Shown here one piece after another: positions 1 through 11,310 of a stretch of 64,000 nucleotides of DNA (position 1 is its first letter; each line of letters begins with the position of its first letter). Made by a program: the position numbers and the translations under genes. The stretch comes from Limnanthes douglasii subsp. nivea (lineage: Eukaryota > Streptophyta > Magnoliopsida > Brassicales > Limnanthaceae). The stretch is from contig JAUPFV010000005.1 in NCBI GenBank assembly GCA_036936605.1, forward strand, positions 59,106,742-59,170,741, in the 5' to 3' direction. The notes beneath the pieces were generated by a model that saw nothing but the letters and a program-made list of their open reading frames with translations, searched no databases and was not told where the DNA came from.

Positions 1-520
1 CTCAAATTCTCAATTACATCCACAGAGCTCCCTGTGAAGCCCACAATGGTTCCGTTTAAGTATTGAATAACGGCCGGATTCCTCATCTGCTTGCAGCGGC
101 TTAAGACGAGTATGTTTCCAAACTGCATGTGTCTATCAAAATCCGGCGGATATCATTGCCCCCAATATATGCTCACAGCACCAACGCATCCTCAGGAGGC
201 CCGACAATATTTCTCAAATCATCCTCATCAAAAACTATGAATGGAAAAGGGATTTGGAACTGATGAAAAGACATTCCCCCTTCCAACTGAGTGGCCAAAC
301 TATTTACATGCCTCTTTCTTGATGAAGGAGTGGGTACTGTCATAGTATCTCCACCAAAGATGGTGAGTGACTCAAAGAAAATGATTAGTCTGGACACCGT
401 CCGGGTTTGCTCTGTTATGACCCCCACTTTGTTCCGAGTTGGATCAAGATCTAGGTACTCAGAATCAACATAAAATCTTTCAAGAATCACCATTGCCCCT
501 TCTTGAGCAGATGTTCCCAT
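1..520 (-). pseudogene. pro: start of pol (linker and retropepsin protease), truncated by the window
   Basis: From 520 to 173 the minus strand encodes the linker found just before the retroviral-type aspartic protease in this family (segments YLDLDPTRNKVGVITE and PFPFIVFDEDDLR). The same linker occurs at 6784-7065 in the complete element. The protease follows below base 173, but the catalytic Asp-Thr-Gly triad reads Asp-Thr-Cys here (codons at 133-125), and the frame drifts after it. A functional enzyme is therefore unlikely. The remainder is outside the window. Confidence 0.75.
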
Positions 521-559
521 ATTGTTTGTAGGGCCCGTCCGAGGAGCACTGTTAAGCCT

Positions 560-2074
560 GTTTCCACTTCTTCTTTTGACATAAGCGCCCAGCTTGCCTC
601 TTTCAATAAGATTCTACACTTCATGTTTCAATGCTATGCAGTCTTGAGTGTTATGGCCTATATCATTATGATATTGGCAAAAAGAATTATTTCAGCTTTC
701 TCTAGGAGACTGCAATGCCGCCCGTTTTCAGAAATGGACTTTATCTTTGGTCTTGTCATATATTGTGGCCACATTCTCCCTTAACTCTGCAAACCACTCC
801 GGTTGAACCCAAGGACCTCTTTTACCTCTTGAATGCTAGCTCTGAGACTGATTCCGGTTGGACTGAGTTTGTTTAGTCCGGTTGGACCCTTGTCCGGTCT
901 CCTTAGCCTTATATCCTGATTGGTTAGCAGTCAGAGGGGTTGTTATGGTGGACCTCACTTGACGGTGCACCATGGTTTTCTTGGTTTTTTCCATATTAAT
1001 CTGTTTTCCCACTTGATTCAACAGGCCACCATAGGTTATGGCTTTCTTCATGGTCACCGAATCAGCCAGGTTCCCAGTATTCAACCCTTGTCTCGGAGAA
1101 GCAATTGCCACCTGTTCGTAGCAATCGGCTAATCCGTTCTTTGTATTCACGAATCGACTTATGTAGTCCTTCAAAGACTCGTTTGGTTCTTTGGCAAAAT
1201 GGATAATGAAATCACTATTGCCCTTCACCTTTTTACTTCCAACAAATTGCCTTCGGAAGGCAACCCAGAATGTATCAAAATTTCTAATACACCCCTGGGG
1301 TAAGCTATTATACCACTTAAGAGCACATATTGTACAAGTTTGAGCGAAAGCTCTACACAAAAGTTTGTCATCATCATCAAAATTCATCATGAAGTTCTTG
1401 AATTGCTCGAGATGGTTGTCCGGATCTTTACTTCCATCAAACTTCTCCATTTTGGAGCTGTCAAATTCTTTGGGTAGGTTTCTAGACAGTATTTTGGCAG
1501 ACAAAGGTGATTGTCTCCAGTTCTTATTACGACTAAAGACTGTGTCTTCATTAGGTGTTGCAAATATACATGGTCCGGTCTGAAAAACAAAAGGATCAAT
1601 TAGCAACCGATCAGCATGCCTGTGGGATGACCCTTTGCCCAAATGCCTTTTAAGCCTACCATGCCTATCCCTCTTTATTGAATATTTTTTTATTAGATTC
1701 ATCTTTTTTTTGGATCTCCCTTAATTACTACTTGATGATAAAGATTCCTCAAGCTCAGCCTCATTCGAAAAGTTACTTGAGGACTCTAAATCTGAACTTT
1801 CAACAGGTTTGGATCGATGTGTCTTCTTAAAGCTGATGTGAGTCTTTTTTGAACTCAGATGAGTCTTTATTGATGGATCATTCTCCCTAGGATTGTCAGT
1901 ATGATGTATAGTTGAAGCCCCTGATTTCTCCCTTATACCATTTTCTGCTTGTTTTATGGCCCTTAGCGCCTCTATTTCTGCTCTCAACTTGTCTCGCTCT
2001 TCAATGGTGTATTCCTTGTTTTCCCCAACTGTTTCTACCACAGGAGGTGGAGTTCCTTGCTTGTTCGGATCCAT
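560..2074 (-). pseudogene. gag: gag (capsid/nucleocapsid) of edge gypsy element, broken
   Basis: Gag forms the particle that packages element RNA. The start is ATG at 2074-2072 (MDPNKQG), about 60 bases inside the primer-binding site. An acidic and serine-rich N-terminal part runs to about 1721; the reading then changes frame and continues from 1702 to 836. That part contains the retrotransposon gag core, with the segment SKMEKFDGSKDPDNHLEQF followed by a typical tryptophan- and phenylalanine-rich helical region. The nucleocapsid knuckle lies near 652-695 (pattern C-x2-H-x4-H-x4-C, residues CQYHNDIGHNTQDC), past further stops. The frame change and stops make it a pseudogene. Confidence 0.85.
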
Positions 2075-2148
2075 CCGAACTTGATTTTTTTTACTGGTTT
2101 TGAATGCAAGATTCAAGCACCTTCGTGCTCCCACTGTTGTCGCAAATT

Positions 2149-2517
2149 TGGTTTAGTTTATTCAGGGTTGGGGTAGTTAGGTAAAGTGTTTTGGTAAGTT
2201 TGAAGTATTTTGTGTTTAGTGTGAGGAGTAGTGAGATAATTAAGCAGTCTTCTTGTATTAAATATTGATCACCCACATTAATGAGAGTGGTTAGGGTATT
2301 TATACTCTTAATTTAATGACCCATGGGCTTACCGAGTCAAGTTGTAAAACCCGGTCAAGTTTAAGGACCCATTAGTCTTTTAAGTAGATTATCAAATAAC
2401 TTAGTCAAAAGGTGTTTTACATTTGTCCTGTTTGGATTTTTCAGTGGTGTGTTATGGTTCGAATTACCCATGTCCGGATTAAGTGGTGGGCTGTGACTGA
2501 AGTATCCAAACTCATCA
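2149..2517 (-). repeat. 5' LTR of the edge gypsy element
   Basis: The LTR is 369 bp. On the minus strand it begins TGATGAGTTTGG and ends AAACTAAACCA, matching the start and end style of the LTR at 4569-4943. The same LTR type recurs as a solo LTR at 52378-52745, which fixes both ends. Immediately inside it, at about 2131-2146 on the minus strand, is a degenerate primer-binding site (TTGCGACAACAGTGG compared with TGGCGACCACAGTGG in the 4.9-kb element). Confidence 0.85.
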
Positions 2518-3115
2518 GAGTTTACTAGTTTTTGAGCAAATATTTGGTAAATAGATGTGCCAAGCTCTCGCTAGAAGCACACACGAGACTCATATGATTC
2601 AATCATATATTGATTAATTAACGTATTAATGTCTAACACTTATATGTTTATACTTTATATTATATATGACATTATAGGCTCTACCCATGGTCGTTTGACT
2701 ATTACTGGAAAAAAATTGAATTAATAGTTTCCCCTTTCAATTGAATAATATTGCAGTATGAGTCTCTCAACCATTCAACTTTATTTTCTATTATGGTCAA
2801 TGCTATAAAATTAAACTCATAGTTTAATGAGAACCTCGCATGTAAAGTAAATACAACACCATAGTCAATTTATTATAATCTTAGTTGGTGATCGTACTTG
2901 TATTTCTATATTCCCCAATTACACCATGAAAATTAGAGTATTGAAAACACATAGTTTTACTATTTTTTAATTAACCTAATGAAATATTTTTCGTAGTTCA
3001 TAATGTCGCATATATAAAAATTTCTATATAACTAGCGTATACCAATATATCTAAAACTTTTCCTACATTATTTCCAAGTTTCAAACTCATATGACATGAT
3101 GTATGTATTTATTCA
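2518..3115. other. AT-rich non-coding interval
   Basis: No gene, tRNA-like fold or repeat boundary is supported here. The interval is AT-rich and carries only short chance reading frames. Confidence 0.5.
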
Positions 3116-3250
3116 AAAATTTTAAGATTAAATTTATCAAATACAATATTTAGTATAATGAATTTTTTAAGATTAAATTTATCAAATACAATATTTAGTA
3201 TAATGAATTTTTTAAGATTAAATTTATCAAATACCATATTTAGTATAATG
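3116..3250. repeat. 45-bp tandem repeat, 3 copies
   Basis: Three head-to-tail copies of a 45-bp unit (AATTTTTTAAGATTAAATTT and onward to TAATG) occupy 3116-3160, 3161-3205 and 3206-3250. Copies 2 and 3 differ at one or two positions. The unit is AT-rich and has no coding potential. Confidence 0.9.
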
Positions 3251-3539
3251 GATTAACTTGAGGAAAAACTCCATTGTTAAATATCTTTTGTGTCTACTTC
3301 TTCAAAATCATTCACGTTAAAAGTAAAAGACATAAACCTAGTTTTTAAAAAATATCTCTCGTGTTATTACTCAATATAAATAATCATTTACGTTTAGACA
3401 TACCATGACCATCATGTACAAGCACTTATCCATGGTAATGTCCAAACACATTTAGATATTATGACATGAACAAATTTTATATCATTTTTAGGTTTAATTT
3501 TGAGTCCATAAAATGTATTTAGAGGCCTACAGACTTATG

Positions 3540-3920
3540 ATTGATTGCATGGAGGCTCAAACCCTTCAAGTTGCTCAATATATACATCGTTATTGATATC
3601 TCTATTTAAGAAGACCGTATTGATATGAATTGAAATAATTTTAAGGTTATATATTGATACAATTTCATAAAAATATTATGTTTGTGATTTTCAAATTTAG
3701 AGGAATTGTGTAAAAATAATATATTTAATTTCATAAAAGCTTTTGTTATAAATCTTGTGCCAAATTATTGAATGCTACCATTTGTGTAGAATTTATTTTA
3801 AAATATCCACTTACAACCAATTGTTCTTGAACCTAAAGGTAAATCAATTGGTTCCCAAATGTAATTTGATAATATTGAATCTATTTCATTATTTATGATT
3901 TCCCTGAAGTGCAAAATCTT
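3540..3920 (-). pseudogene. decayed Ty1/copia reverse transcriptase fragment
   Basis: The minus strand contains, in drifting frames, the hallmarks of the copia reverse transcriptase N-terminus: a segment like IDSILSNYIWEPIDLPLGS, then TIGCKWIFK, and further on a segment like FLNRDINNDVYIEQLEGF. In intact copia elements these correspond to the W-x-L-V-D-L-P and the V-K-T-A-F-L-x-G-D-L ... V-Y-M-x-Q-P-x-G-F blocks. Stops and small indels are frequent and no LTR is recognisable nearby, so this is an old fragment. It is clearly different from the copia element at 31-35 kb. Confidence 0.75.
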
Positions 3921-4563
3921 TAGAAATTGTTGTCTTTTTGTAAGATTTATGGTCGTCTCTTAAAGAAAGCACCATCAGAATTTTGTGGGTGATTTTATCA
4001 TAACCTCATTGTACCAAGTAGAAATAAATATTTTGAAAATCTATATTAAAATCATAAACCTTTAGGTTTTTTTCTCATTGACTTCTACAAGGCTCATACA
4101 GTTTCTCTACCATCAAAGGTACTTTACGCAAAAATCCTTTTATTGTTTTCTAAATTAGTATAACTTATATTATCATTATATAATCTAGATTAAAATATGA
4201 TTGAATTGCAACATTAGACGCTAAATTAAAAACTTATAAAATTTGATATTTATTTAGGCAAAAAAATAATCATTATATGACTTTTGGACCCTACATTCTC
4301 AAACATCAAATATTGGTTTTTCATTTTTTTTCTCATATCTTATATTGAGAAATTTCAGATATGTTAAGGGAAGCATGATTTATAATATGACATGCTATTT
4401 TAAACGGTTTCATACCACAATCAGCATACAAGTCAGCTATCTCAATCGAAGTCATATTTTTGCGTTCAACCAACTTATTTTTCTGCAACATTTAATGTGC
4501 CAAAATACTGAAAAATTATCTTTTGCTGTTCACAAAACCTGGAAAATTCACTTGAGAAATATT
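3921..4563. other. AT-rich interval, possibly more copia remnant
   Basis: The first part (to about 4010) may continue the copia fragment upstream on the minus strand, but only weak similarity is visible. The rest contains no supported feature up to the target duplication of the gypsy element. Confidence 0.4.
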
Positions 4564-4568
4564 ATTTC

Positions 4569-4943
4569 TGATGAGTCCGGAATTTATTGCCACTCTTTAT
4601 GAGAACCGGACAGGGGAAATTCGGATAACATCCACCCACTGAACCGTCCGGATTGAACTAATGTACTAAAAACTTAATCACTTCACGATTAAGTTAATTA
4701 TCTACCCGCTTAAAACTAATGGGCCTTTGAACTCGACCTGAATCCATAAATCAACCCGAAATCCCATGTGGCCCACAATTAAGGGTATAAATACCCAACC
4801 ACTTTCATTTAATGAGGGTAATGAAAATTAAATACAACCAGACAGCTCAATTCTCCCTCTACACTCTATCCAAACATTAAATACCTTTAAAATACCATAA
4901 AACTCTGGACAAAATTACCCTCAAACGAAAATAAACCTCACCA
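4569..4943 (+). repeat. 5' LTR (375 bp)
   Basis: The LTR starts TGATGAGTCCGG and ends AAACCTCACCA. It carries a TATA-like GGTATAAATACCC near 4786-4798, a plausible promoter for the element RNA. The 3' partner is at 14701-15075. The start is fixed by the ATTTC duplication directly before it. Confidence 0.95.
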
Positions 4944-4946
4944 AAT

Positions 4947-4961
4947 TGGCGACCACAGTGG
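4947..4961 (+). other. primer-binding site
   Basis: TGGCGACCACAGTGG starts three bases after the 5' LTR, where a tRNA 3' end would prime minus-strand synthesis. It begins with TGG, complementary to the universal CCA end. I cannot assign the tRNA species without a search. Confidence 0.7.
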
Positions 4962-5000
4962 AAGAACGACGGTGCCTGAATCTAGCATTCAAAACCATCA

Positions 5001-5356
5001 GAAAAAACCAGTTCGGATGAATCCAGACATGTAGGAAGTACCACCAGCTTTGGCAAAAGTGGTGGGAGAAAATGATGAATATACCATTGAGGAGCGAGAT
5101 AGGTGAAAAGTTGAAATAGAAGCTCTGAGGGCTGCCAAGAGGGAAGAGATGGGCACAAAAGAGAAGTCTAAGGTGTCAGGAAAAACCAGTTCGGATGAAT
5201 CCGGACATGTAGGAAGTACCACCAGCTTTGGCCAAAGTGGTGGGAGAAAATGATGAATATACCATTGAGGAGCGAGATAGGTGAAAAGTTGAAATATAAG
5301 CTCTGAGGGCTGCCAAGAGGGAAGAGATGGGCACAAAAGAGAAGTCTAAGGTGTCA
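5001..5356 (+). repeat. 178-bp tandem duplication inside gag start
   Basis: A segment starting GAAAAACCAGTTCGGATGAATCC and ending at AAGTCTAAGGTGTCAG occurs twice in a row, about 5001-5178 and 5179-5356, nearly identical. It duplicates the gag start codon region and the first 50 or so codons. Because 178 is not a multiple of three, the duplication also shifts the frame between the two copies. Confidence 0.9.
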
Positions 5357-6720
5357 GTAGCTCATCATACTGACAATCCAAGGGAGCATGAGCCCGCAAA
5401 AACACATGTGAGCACGAGAAAGACTCATGCTAGCTCAAAAAAGTCTCACCGGTCTAAATCAGTGAAGAGCTCTGATTCAGACTCAGAATCTTCCAGCAGC
5501 TCCTCAGGTGAAGATGGAGTCGAAGAATCCCTGTCATCCAGCGGTGATGAAGGCCGTTCTAAAAAGAAACAAAAGTTAGTCAAAAAGTGCTCAAGAAAAA
5601 GGGATATGCATGGAAGGTTAAAGAGGCATATAGGAAAAAGATCGTCTCATAGCCGGAGACATGTAGATCGGATGGTAATGGATCCTTTTGCCTTCCATGA
5701 TAAACCAGGTATCTTTGCAACTCCTAATGAGGATACCGTTTTCAGTCGTGGACGGAATTGGAGAAATCTCCATTGTACTCCAAGATCCTATCCGGAAACC
5801 TTCCTAAGAGGTTTGACAGTACAAAAATGGAAAAATATGATGGCAGTAAAGACCCAGATAACCACTTGGAACAGTTTAAAAATTTTATGATGAATTTTGA
5901 TGATGACGACAAGTTGCTTTGTAGAGCATTCTCCCAATCATTTACGGGGAGTGCTCTGTAGTGGTACAACAGTTTGCCACAAGGCTGCATCAGAAATTTC
6001 GATACTTTTTGGGTGGCTTTTCGAAGACAGTTTGTTGGAAGTAAGGAGGTAAAGGGCAATGGAGACACGGTTATCCATTGTGCCCAAGAACCAAACGAAT
6101 ATTTAAAAGAATACAATTGTCGCTTTGTAAACACCAAAAATGGGTTGGCTGATTGCTTTGAACAAGTAGCAATAGCTTCTCTGAGGCAGGGCTTAAACCT
6201 TGGAAAACTGGTTGATTCAGTAACCTAAAAAAAAGCCATGACATTGGGAGGTTTGCTGAATCAGGCCAGAAAGTAGATTAATGTAGATGAAACAAAGAAA
6301 ACTAGGGTGCACAGACAGGTGAGGTCTGCTCCGGCTGCACCGAATCCAAACCAAAACTAGTCCCGGAACAAGGCTAGGGAGGCCGGGCAGAGTCATAACA
6401 GGGCCAAAGTTCAGTCTCAGCCAGCTGCTCCAGCTCAGAGTCAACAATCTAGAAATAAACGAGGGCCTTGGGTTAAACCGGAGTGGTTTGCAGAATTAAA
6501 AGAAAACGTAGCCACCTTTTATGACAAAACAAAAGACGAAGTACATTATAGAAGGCCGGCTGCGTTACAGTCTCCTAGGGAGAGCCGCAACAATTGTTTC
6601 TGCCAGTATCACAATGATACTGGCCATACCATTGAGGATTGTATTGCTTTGAAGCAAGAAGTCCAGAATTTGATTGAAAGAGGAAAATTGGAAGCATATG
6701 TTAATAGAAGATGAGGAAAT
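5017..6720 (+). pseudogene. gag: gag of the complete gypsy element, broken
   Basis: The ATG at 5017 corresponds to the gag start of the edge element, but the fifth following codon is TAG. After the 178-bp duplication the frame is open from 5327: Ser-rich acidic linker, then a basic stretch. A frame change near 5760-5830 leads into the gag core at 5820-6210 (KMEKYDGSKDPDNHLEQF), which is cut by an in-frame TAG at 5959. The C-terminal part contains the nucleocapsid knuckle at about 6597-6642 (CQYHNDTGHTIEDC). Its role would be capsid formation and RNA packaging. The many stops show it is dead. Confidence 0.9.
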
Positions 6721-6783
6721 AGTCCTGATAACGCTCATCGGGCTGGTCCGAACAGTGCAGGCATATTAGCTCCGGATGGGGCT

Positions 6784-7614
6784 ATGGTCATAGTCGAAAG
6801 GTTCGATGTAGAGTCAGAATACTTGGACCCTGATCCAACCCGGAATAAAGTGGGTGTTATCACAGAACATTGCAAGTCGGTGTCCGGACTTATCAACTTT
6901 TATGAGTCACTCATAATTTTCGGAGGAGACACCATGACAGCACCAATTGCTTATTCGAGAAAGAGGCACGTTCACACTTTAGCTACCTAACTGGAAGGAG
7001 GCATGACTTCCTATCAATCGCAGATTCCATTTCCCTTCATTGTTTTCGATGAGGATGACTTGAGGGATATAGCTGGTCCTCATAAAGATGTTGTTGTCAT
7101 AGGAGCATCCATCGGGGGCAATGACATAAGACGAATATTGGTAGACACCGGAAGTTCTGCCAATATTCTCTTTTTAACTACTTATAAAAAGATGAAAAAT
7201 CCAGCAGTAATTCAACGTTCGAACAAGTCGATTGTGGGTTTCACAGGAAGCTCAGCAGACGTGATCGGAGAATTCGAGGAGGAGGTTTTATTGGGCAAAG
7301 GCCCTTCTAAAAAGATGGTTAGAATACTGTTCGTCTTGGTGGATTGTCCCGCTTGTTATAATGCTATTCTGGGGAGGTCTTGGCTCTCTAGGATGCATGC
7401 CGTGGGCTCAACAGTCCACCAATGTTTGAAATATGTTGTGCAAGGACAAGTGGGAGTTGTTCAGAGCAGCCAAAATGTAGCAAGAGAGTGTTATGCAACA
7501 GCACTGGCTCCTCGGACGCTTGGGCAGTTCAGATCAATGATGAATAGCAGTTTGAGGGGCTTTCGGGGGGAGAGGGTGAAATTGATGACCCCAGAGAAAC
7601 CCCTGGAGTGTTAA
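6784..7614 (+). pseudogene. pro: protease (retropepsin) region of pol
   Basis: This is the linker (6784-6990, then after a stop 7003 onward) and the aspartic protease that cleaves the element polyprotein. The catalytic Asp-Thr-Gly is intact (codons 7144-7152, within ILVDTGSSANILFL). The flap and C-terminal block follow (YNAILGRSWL near 7355-7385). A TAA at 6988 separates the linker from the rest, and the reading ends with TAA at 7612, overlapping the start of the reverse transcriptase frame. Confidence 0.9.
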
Positions 7615-8384
7615 TACCGATTGAAGAAGTCGAAACACACTCTTTGGCTGAAGGAAAAAATGTCAAGATAGGATCCAAGATGACACTGGAATTAAAGGGT
7701 AAAATGTTAAAGTTCTTGAAAGATCATCAGCATTTTTTTGCTTGGTGCAATGCTGATGTTACCAGAGTACCAACAGATATTATATCACACCAACTGTCCA
7801 TCCGAAGGGACATAGCACCTGTGATACAAAAAAGAAAAACTTTTTCTAAGGAAAAGGCTGATGTCATAGTTCAAGAGGTCGACCGACTTAATAAAATGGG
7901 GCACATAAAGGAGTCTCAATACCCTTTATGGACAACCAATCCGGTATTGGTAAAAAAGAAAAATGGCAAATGGCGTATGTGCATTGATTTTACAGATCTC
8001 AACAGAGCTTGCCCAAAGGATTTATACCCGGTCCCCCGGATTGATTATTTGGTGGATTCCACGTCTGGAAACAAGCTGCTATCTTTTATGGATGCTTTCT
8101 CCGGGTATAATCAGATTCAAGTGGATCCGAAGGATCAGGAACATACTACGTTTGTTACTGATAGAGGCCTTCATTGTTACAAGATGATGCCATTTGGGTT
8201 AAAAAATGCTGGGGCTACTTATCAGAGGTTGGTAAACAAGGCTTTTGCTGATCAAATTGGAAGAAACATGGAAGTTTACATCAACGACATGATTGTGAAA
8301 AGTGTGGACGAAGAACTACACTTGGCAGATCTCCAAGAAACGTTTGCCAACTTAGTGAAAGTAAATTTGAAATTAAACCCATAG
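7608..8384 (+). pseudogene. reverse transcriptase with altered active site
   Basis: The domain copies element RNA into DNA. The conserved blocks are in order: NPVLVKKKNGKWRMCIDFTD (7935-7995), LYPVPRIDYLVD, LLSFMDAFSGYNQI (8080-8120) and MPFGLKNAGATYQRLV (8187-8235). The catalytic Tyr-x-Asp-Asp box reads Tyr-Ile-Asn-Asp (Asn codon 8283-8285), which removes a metal-binding aspartate. The sister copy at 35187-35198 keeps Tyr-Ile-Asp-Asp. The frame ends at a TAG (8382-8384) replacing a codon that is Glu in the sister copy. Confidence 0.93.
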
Positions 8385-8390
8385 AATTGT

Positions 8391-8960
8391 GTGTTTGGAG
8401 TGCAGTCCGGGAAATCCTTGGGGTATGTAATAAGTGAGCAAGGGATACAACCTGATCCGGACCAACTTAATGCTTTACTACAAATGGAGCCTCCTCGGAA
8501 TGTTAAAGAAGTACAACGATTGACTGGGAGGTTGGCTGCATTAAATCGATTCATTTCAAGGTCTTCGGAGAGGTGTGCTCCGTTTTTTCAAACTTTAAAA
8601 GGTGCAAAGGACTTTGATTGGTCCTCACAGTGTGATGAGGCCTTCGATGAAATCAAAAAGCATTTGTCCTCCCCCAAGACTTTGTTTAAACCCGTTGATG
8701 AAGAGACTTGTTTCATATACTTGGCAGTGTCTAGTTGTGCCATAAGTGCAGTATTGGTAAGGGAGGTAGATAATTATCCCCGTCCGGTGTATTACATTAG
8801 CAAGAGTTTGATTGATGCAGAAAAATGCTATTTGAAGCTTCAAAAATTAGCACTAGCCCTAGTGATTGCTGCGAGGAAGATGAGACCTTATTTTTAGGCT
8901 CATCCCATTATTGTCCGGACGTCTTTTCCCTTAAAAAACATTCTCCAAAAGGCCGACATT
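8391..8960 (+). pseudogene. first RNase H module and connection
   Basis: This continues the reverse transcriptase thumb (LGYVISEQGIQPDP) into the gypsy-type RNase H, recognisable from CFIYLAVSSCAISAVLVRE, PVYYISKSL and the ALVIAARKMRPYF block. It would degrade RNA in RNA-DNA hybrids. A TAG at 8896-8898 (Gln in the sister copy) interrupts it; homology continues through 8960. Confidence 0.88.
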
Positions 8961-8969
8961 TCAAGTAGA

Positions 8970-9662
8970 ATGACTAAGTGGTCAGTGGAATTGGGACACT
9001 ACGATATTGATTTTGCCCCTCGGACAGCAGTCAAAGCCCAATCGGTGGCAAAATTCTTAGTTGAATTTCACTCAGATAGGGATACTAAGCAAACAACTGG
9101 TGTGAAAGACAAAAAAGTATGGGTTGTCCGGACTGATGGTGGATCAAGTACCATGGCATGTGGTGCTGGGGTATGTTTGACCTCTCCGTATGGTGACAGA
9201 ATGTACCAAGCTATATGTTTTGCTTTCAGGGCTTCTAATAATGAGTCCGAATATGAAGCTGTTATAGCTGGTTTGAAATTAGCTCTTATTTGTGGAGCCA
9301 AAAGGGTCAAGTTAATGAGCGATTCTCAGCTTCTTATCCATCATGCACAAGGTCAATCCAAAGCCAAAAAGGAGCAGCTGGTTAAATACTTACTTCTTCT
9401 CAAAGAAGTGGCACTTAATTTCAAGAGCATCATCTACGAACACATACCCCGAACAGAAAATATACTGGCAGACTCCTTGGAAACTATAGCCTATATTGAG
9501 TCCTACCTTTGGATTCATATGCTGGAGTGCCCATCCATTCAAGTCAATCCGGATAAGGAAGAAGAAAGTTTCAATATACAGATAAAACAGCCTCAATATT
9601 GGAGATTTCCTCTCCTTCAATATCTCTCAGATGGCATCTTGCCTCCGGAAAAATCAATATAG
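8970..9662 (+). pseudogene. second (archaeal-type) RNase H module and linker to integrase
   Basis: After the tether (KWSVELGHYDIDFAPRTAVK) a second RNase H begins. Its pattern is VRTDGGSSTMACGAGVCL, ASNNESEYEAVIAGLKLAL and KLMSDSQLLIHHAQG, with the acidic residues D, E and D in the expected places, ending with the HIPRTENILADSL block. The presence of two RNase H domains is typical of the Tat clade. The frame stays open to 9660 and overlaps the integrase frame in another phase, so at least one frame change lies near 9600-9660. Confidence 0.88.
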
Positions 9663-10837
9663 CAAGAAAAGTAAAGTACAAGGCTCTTGGTTTTGTCATC
9701 CTAAGAGATATTATTTACAAGAAGTCTTATAGTAAACCCCTCTTACGATGTTTGGGGGTCGACGAGTCTCAAATAGTGCTCTCCGAGTTACATGATGGTG
9801 ATGGATCAGCTCACTGTGGAGTAAGGGCTCTAACAAGAAGAGTTTTGTTAGCTGGATACTATTGGCCCTCCATAATGCAATATGCTAGGGAGTTGGTAAA
9901 AAGGTGTGACCCACGCCAGAGATATAGCAATGAAATTCATATCCCAGCCATCCCTTTAGAGTCAATTTCTGAGCCAATACCTTTTGCTCGATGGGGATTG
10001 GATTTAGTGGGACCTCTACCCATGGCATCCGGGGGGCGCATAACTATAATCGTTGTTATTGATTACTTTTCAAAGTGGATCGAAGAAGCTCCATTGGCAG
10101 GTACGACATCAAAAGTTGTTATAAAATTCATTTTATCCAATATCTGTTGCAGATTTGGAATTCCACAAAAGATAACAACAGACAATGGGCCACAGTTCGA
10201 CAACAAAGAAATGGAGAGTTTCGGTGCCTCTAGAGGCATACAACATTTCTTCTCTTCTCTTTTCCACCCACAGGAAAATGGTCAGGTCGAAGTGGCCAAC
10301 ATGACAATACTGTCTGGTCTAAAGAAGAATTTAGAAGGGGCTGCCGGAAAATGGCCTAGTTATTTGCAAGAAGTTTTGTGGGCTTACCGGACCACTCCCG
10401 GGGCTGCAGCACAAGAGTCTCCTTTTACCTTAGTATATGGGATGGATGCCATAGCTCCCATAGAAGCTACTCTCCCTTCATTTCGAGTTCGTAATTTTTC
10501 CGAACACGCTAACGAGGTGGCTATCAGAGGCCAGCTCGACTTAATAGAAGAAAGAAGAGTTAAGGCTCACCTTAGAGCTGTAAACTATCAAGGTTTGATG
10601 AGAAGCAGGTTTGCTTCTAAAGTTAAGAGAGGGGATTTTCAGCCAAGGGATAAGGTATTGAGAAAAGTTTTCCTACATACCAAAGAGAAGCAGTTCCGTA
10701 AGTTGGCTCCAACTTGGGAAGGACCCTATGTGGTCATTGAAAAGCTTAAGCCTGGGACATACCAGCTCCAAGACAAAGATGGAAGGATTTTGAATCACCC
10801 CTGGAATATTGAACACCTCCAGCTGTACTTGGAATAG
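9599..10837 (+). pseudogene. int: integrase
   Basis: The 412-codon frame encodes the enzyme that inserts element DNA. The N-terminal zinc finger has the two histidines (ELHDGDGSAHCG), but the C-P-x-C end reads C-D-P-R (Arg codon 9914-9916), so one zinc ligand is missing; the sister copy keeps Cys. The catalytic core has RWGLDLVGPLP, TDNGPQFDNKE and ENGQVEVAN, supplying the D, D and E residues. The C-terminal part ends with GPYVVIEKLKPGTYQL and the NHPWNIEHLQLYL block. It is open throughout, and so the best-preserved gene of this copy. No chromodomain is seen. Confidence 0.93.
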
Positions 10838-11310
10838 AAACTATGTAAATATTTACTTGCTTAAGAGTTCATCTAAATATTTGGGGGCATACTCTTTCCT
10901 ACCCTGGTGGCGCGGGGAGGTTTTAATGAGGTGTCCGGGCTTTTTTATAAAATTCTCTGAAAGTTTTTATCAATAGCAGACCGGATTAAATTGGTGGAGT
11001 GGTGACTATTTAAACATTGGTCATCGGAGAATTTAAACACTCTCACTTTACTTTAAAATACTTGTGAAATAAGTAAGGATTGTTTAAACATTAGCCACCA
11101 AAAGTAAAAAAAATCATGAAACGATGCCGGAGTTATGCAAAATGAAACTACTCATTAAAACATACAAAATGCCTTGGCCATCCAAGGACTTTGAATTGTC
11201 AAATCAAGAAATGTTTATCCGGACAAGAACCGGACACGGTTACAAAATATGCCTTGACCATCCAAGGACTTTGGTTCAATCACAACAAAATTAAAAAGAT
11301 AATTGATACT
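10838..11310. other. spacer between integrase and antisense gene
   Basis: It begins with a stretch shared with the sister copies (GGGGGCATACTCTTTCCTAC near 10883-10902, also at 37773-37792 and, decayed, near 55885-55900). A short unit ending CATCCAAGGACTTTG is present twice (near 11175-11192 and 11259-11276). No ORF is supported. It would be the 3' untranslated region of the antisense gene and sense spacer at the same time. Confidence 0.6.

Larger units (their letters stand above)
1..2517 (-). mobile_element. Tat-lineage Ty3/gypsy retrotransposon, 5' part, cut by window edge
   Basis: The element reads right to left: 5' LTR (2149-2517), a primer-binding-like site, gag, then the beginning of the protease at the window start. 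Its gag and protease resemble those of the complete element at 4569-15075, but the LTR is clearly different, so it is a related but distinct subfamily. The bases just after the LTR start (2518-2522, GAGTT on the plus strand) are one copy of the expected 5-bp target duplication; the partner lies outside the window. The rest of pol should continue to the left of base 1. Gag is broken by a frame change near 1702-1721, and the protease signature is altered, so this copy is not autonomous. Confidence 0.9.

Noticed and set aside
173..784. Plus-strand ORFs opposite the edge gypsy gag and protease
   Set aside because: They are shadows of the minus-strand retroelement frames and have no domain.
2560..2620. 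Part of the edge gypsy element beyond its LTR
   Set aside because: The LTR boundary at 2517 fits the solo LTR at 52 kb; sequence to the right has no similarity to any gypsy part.
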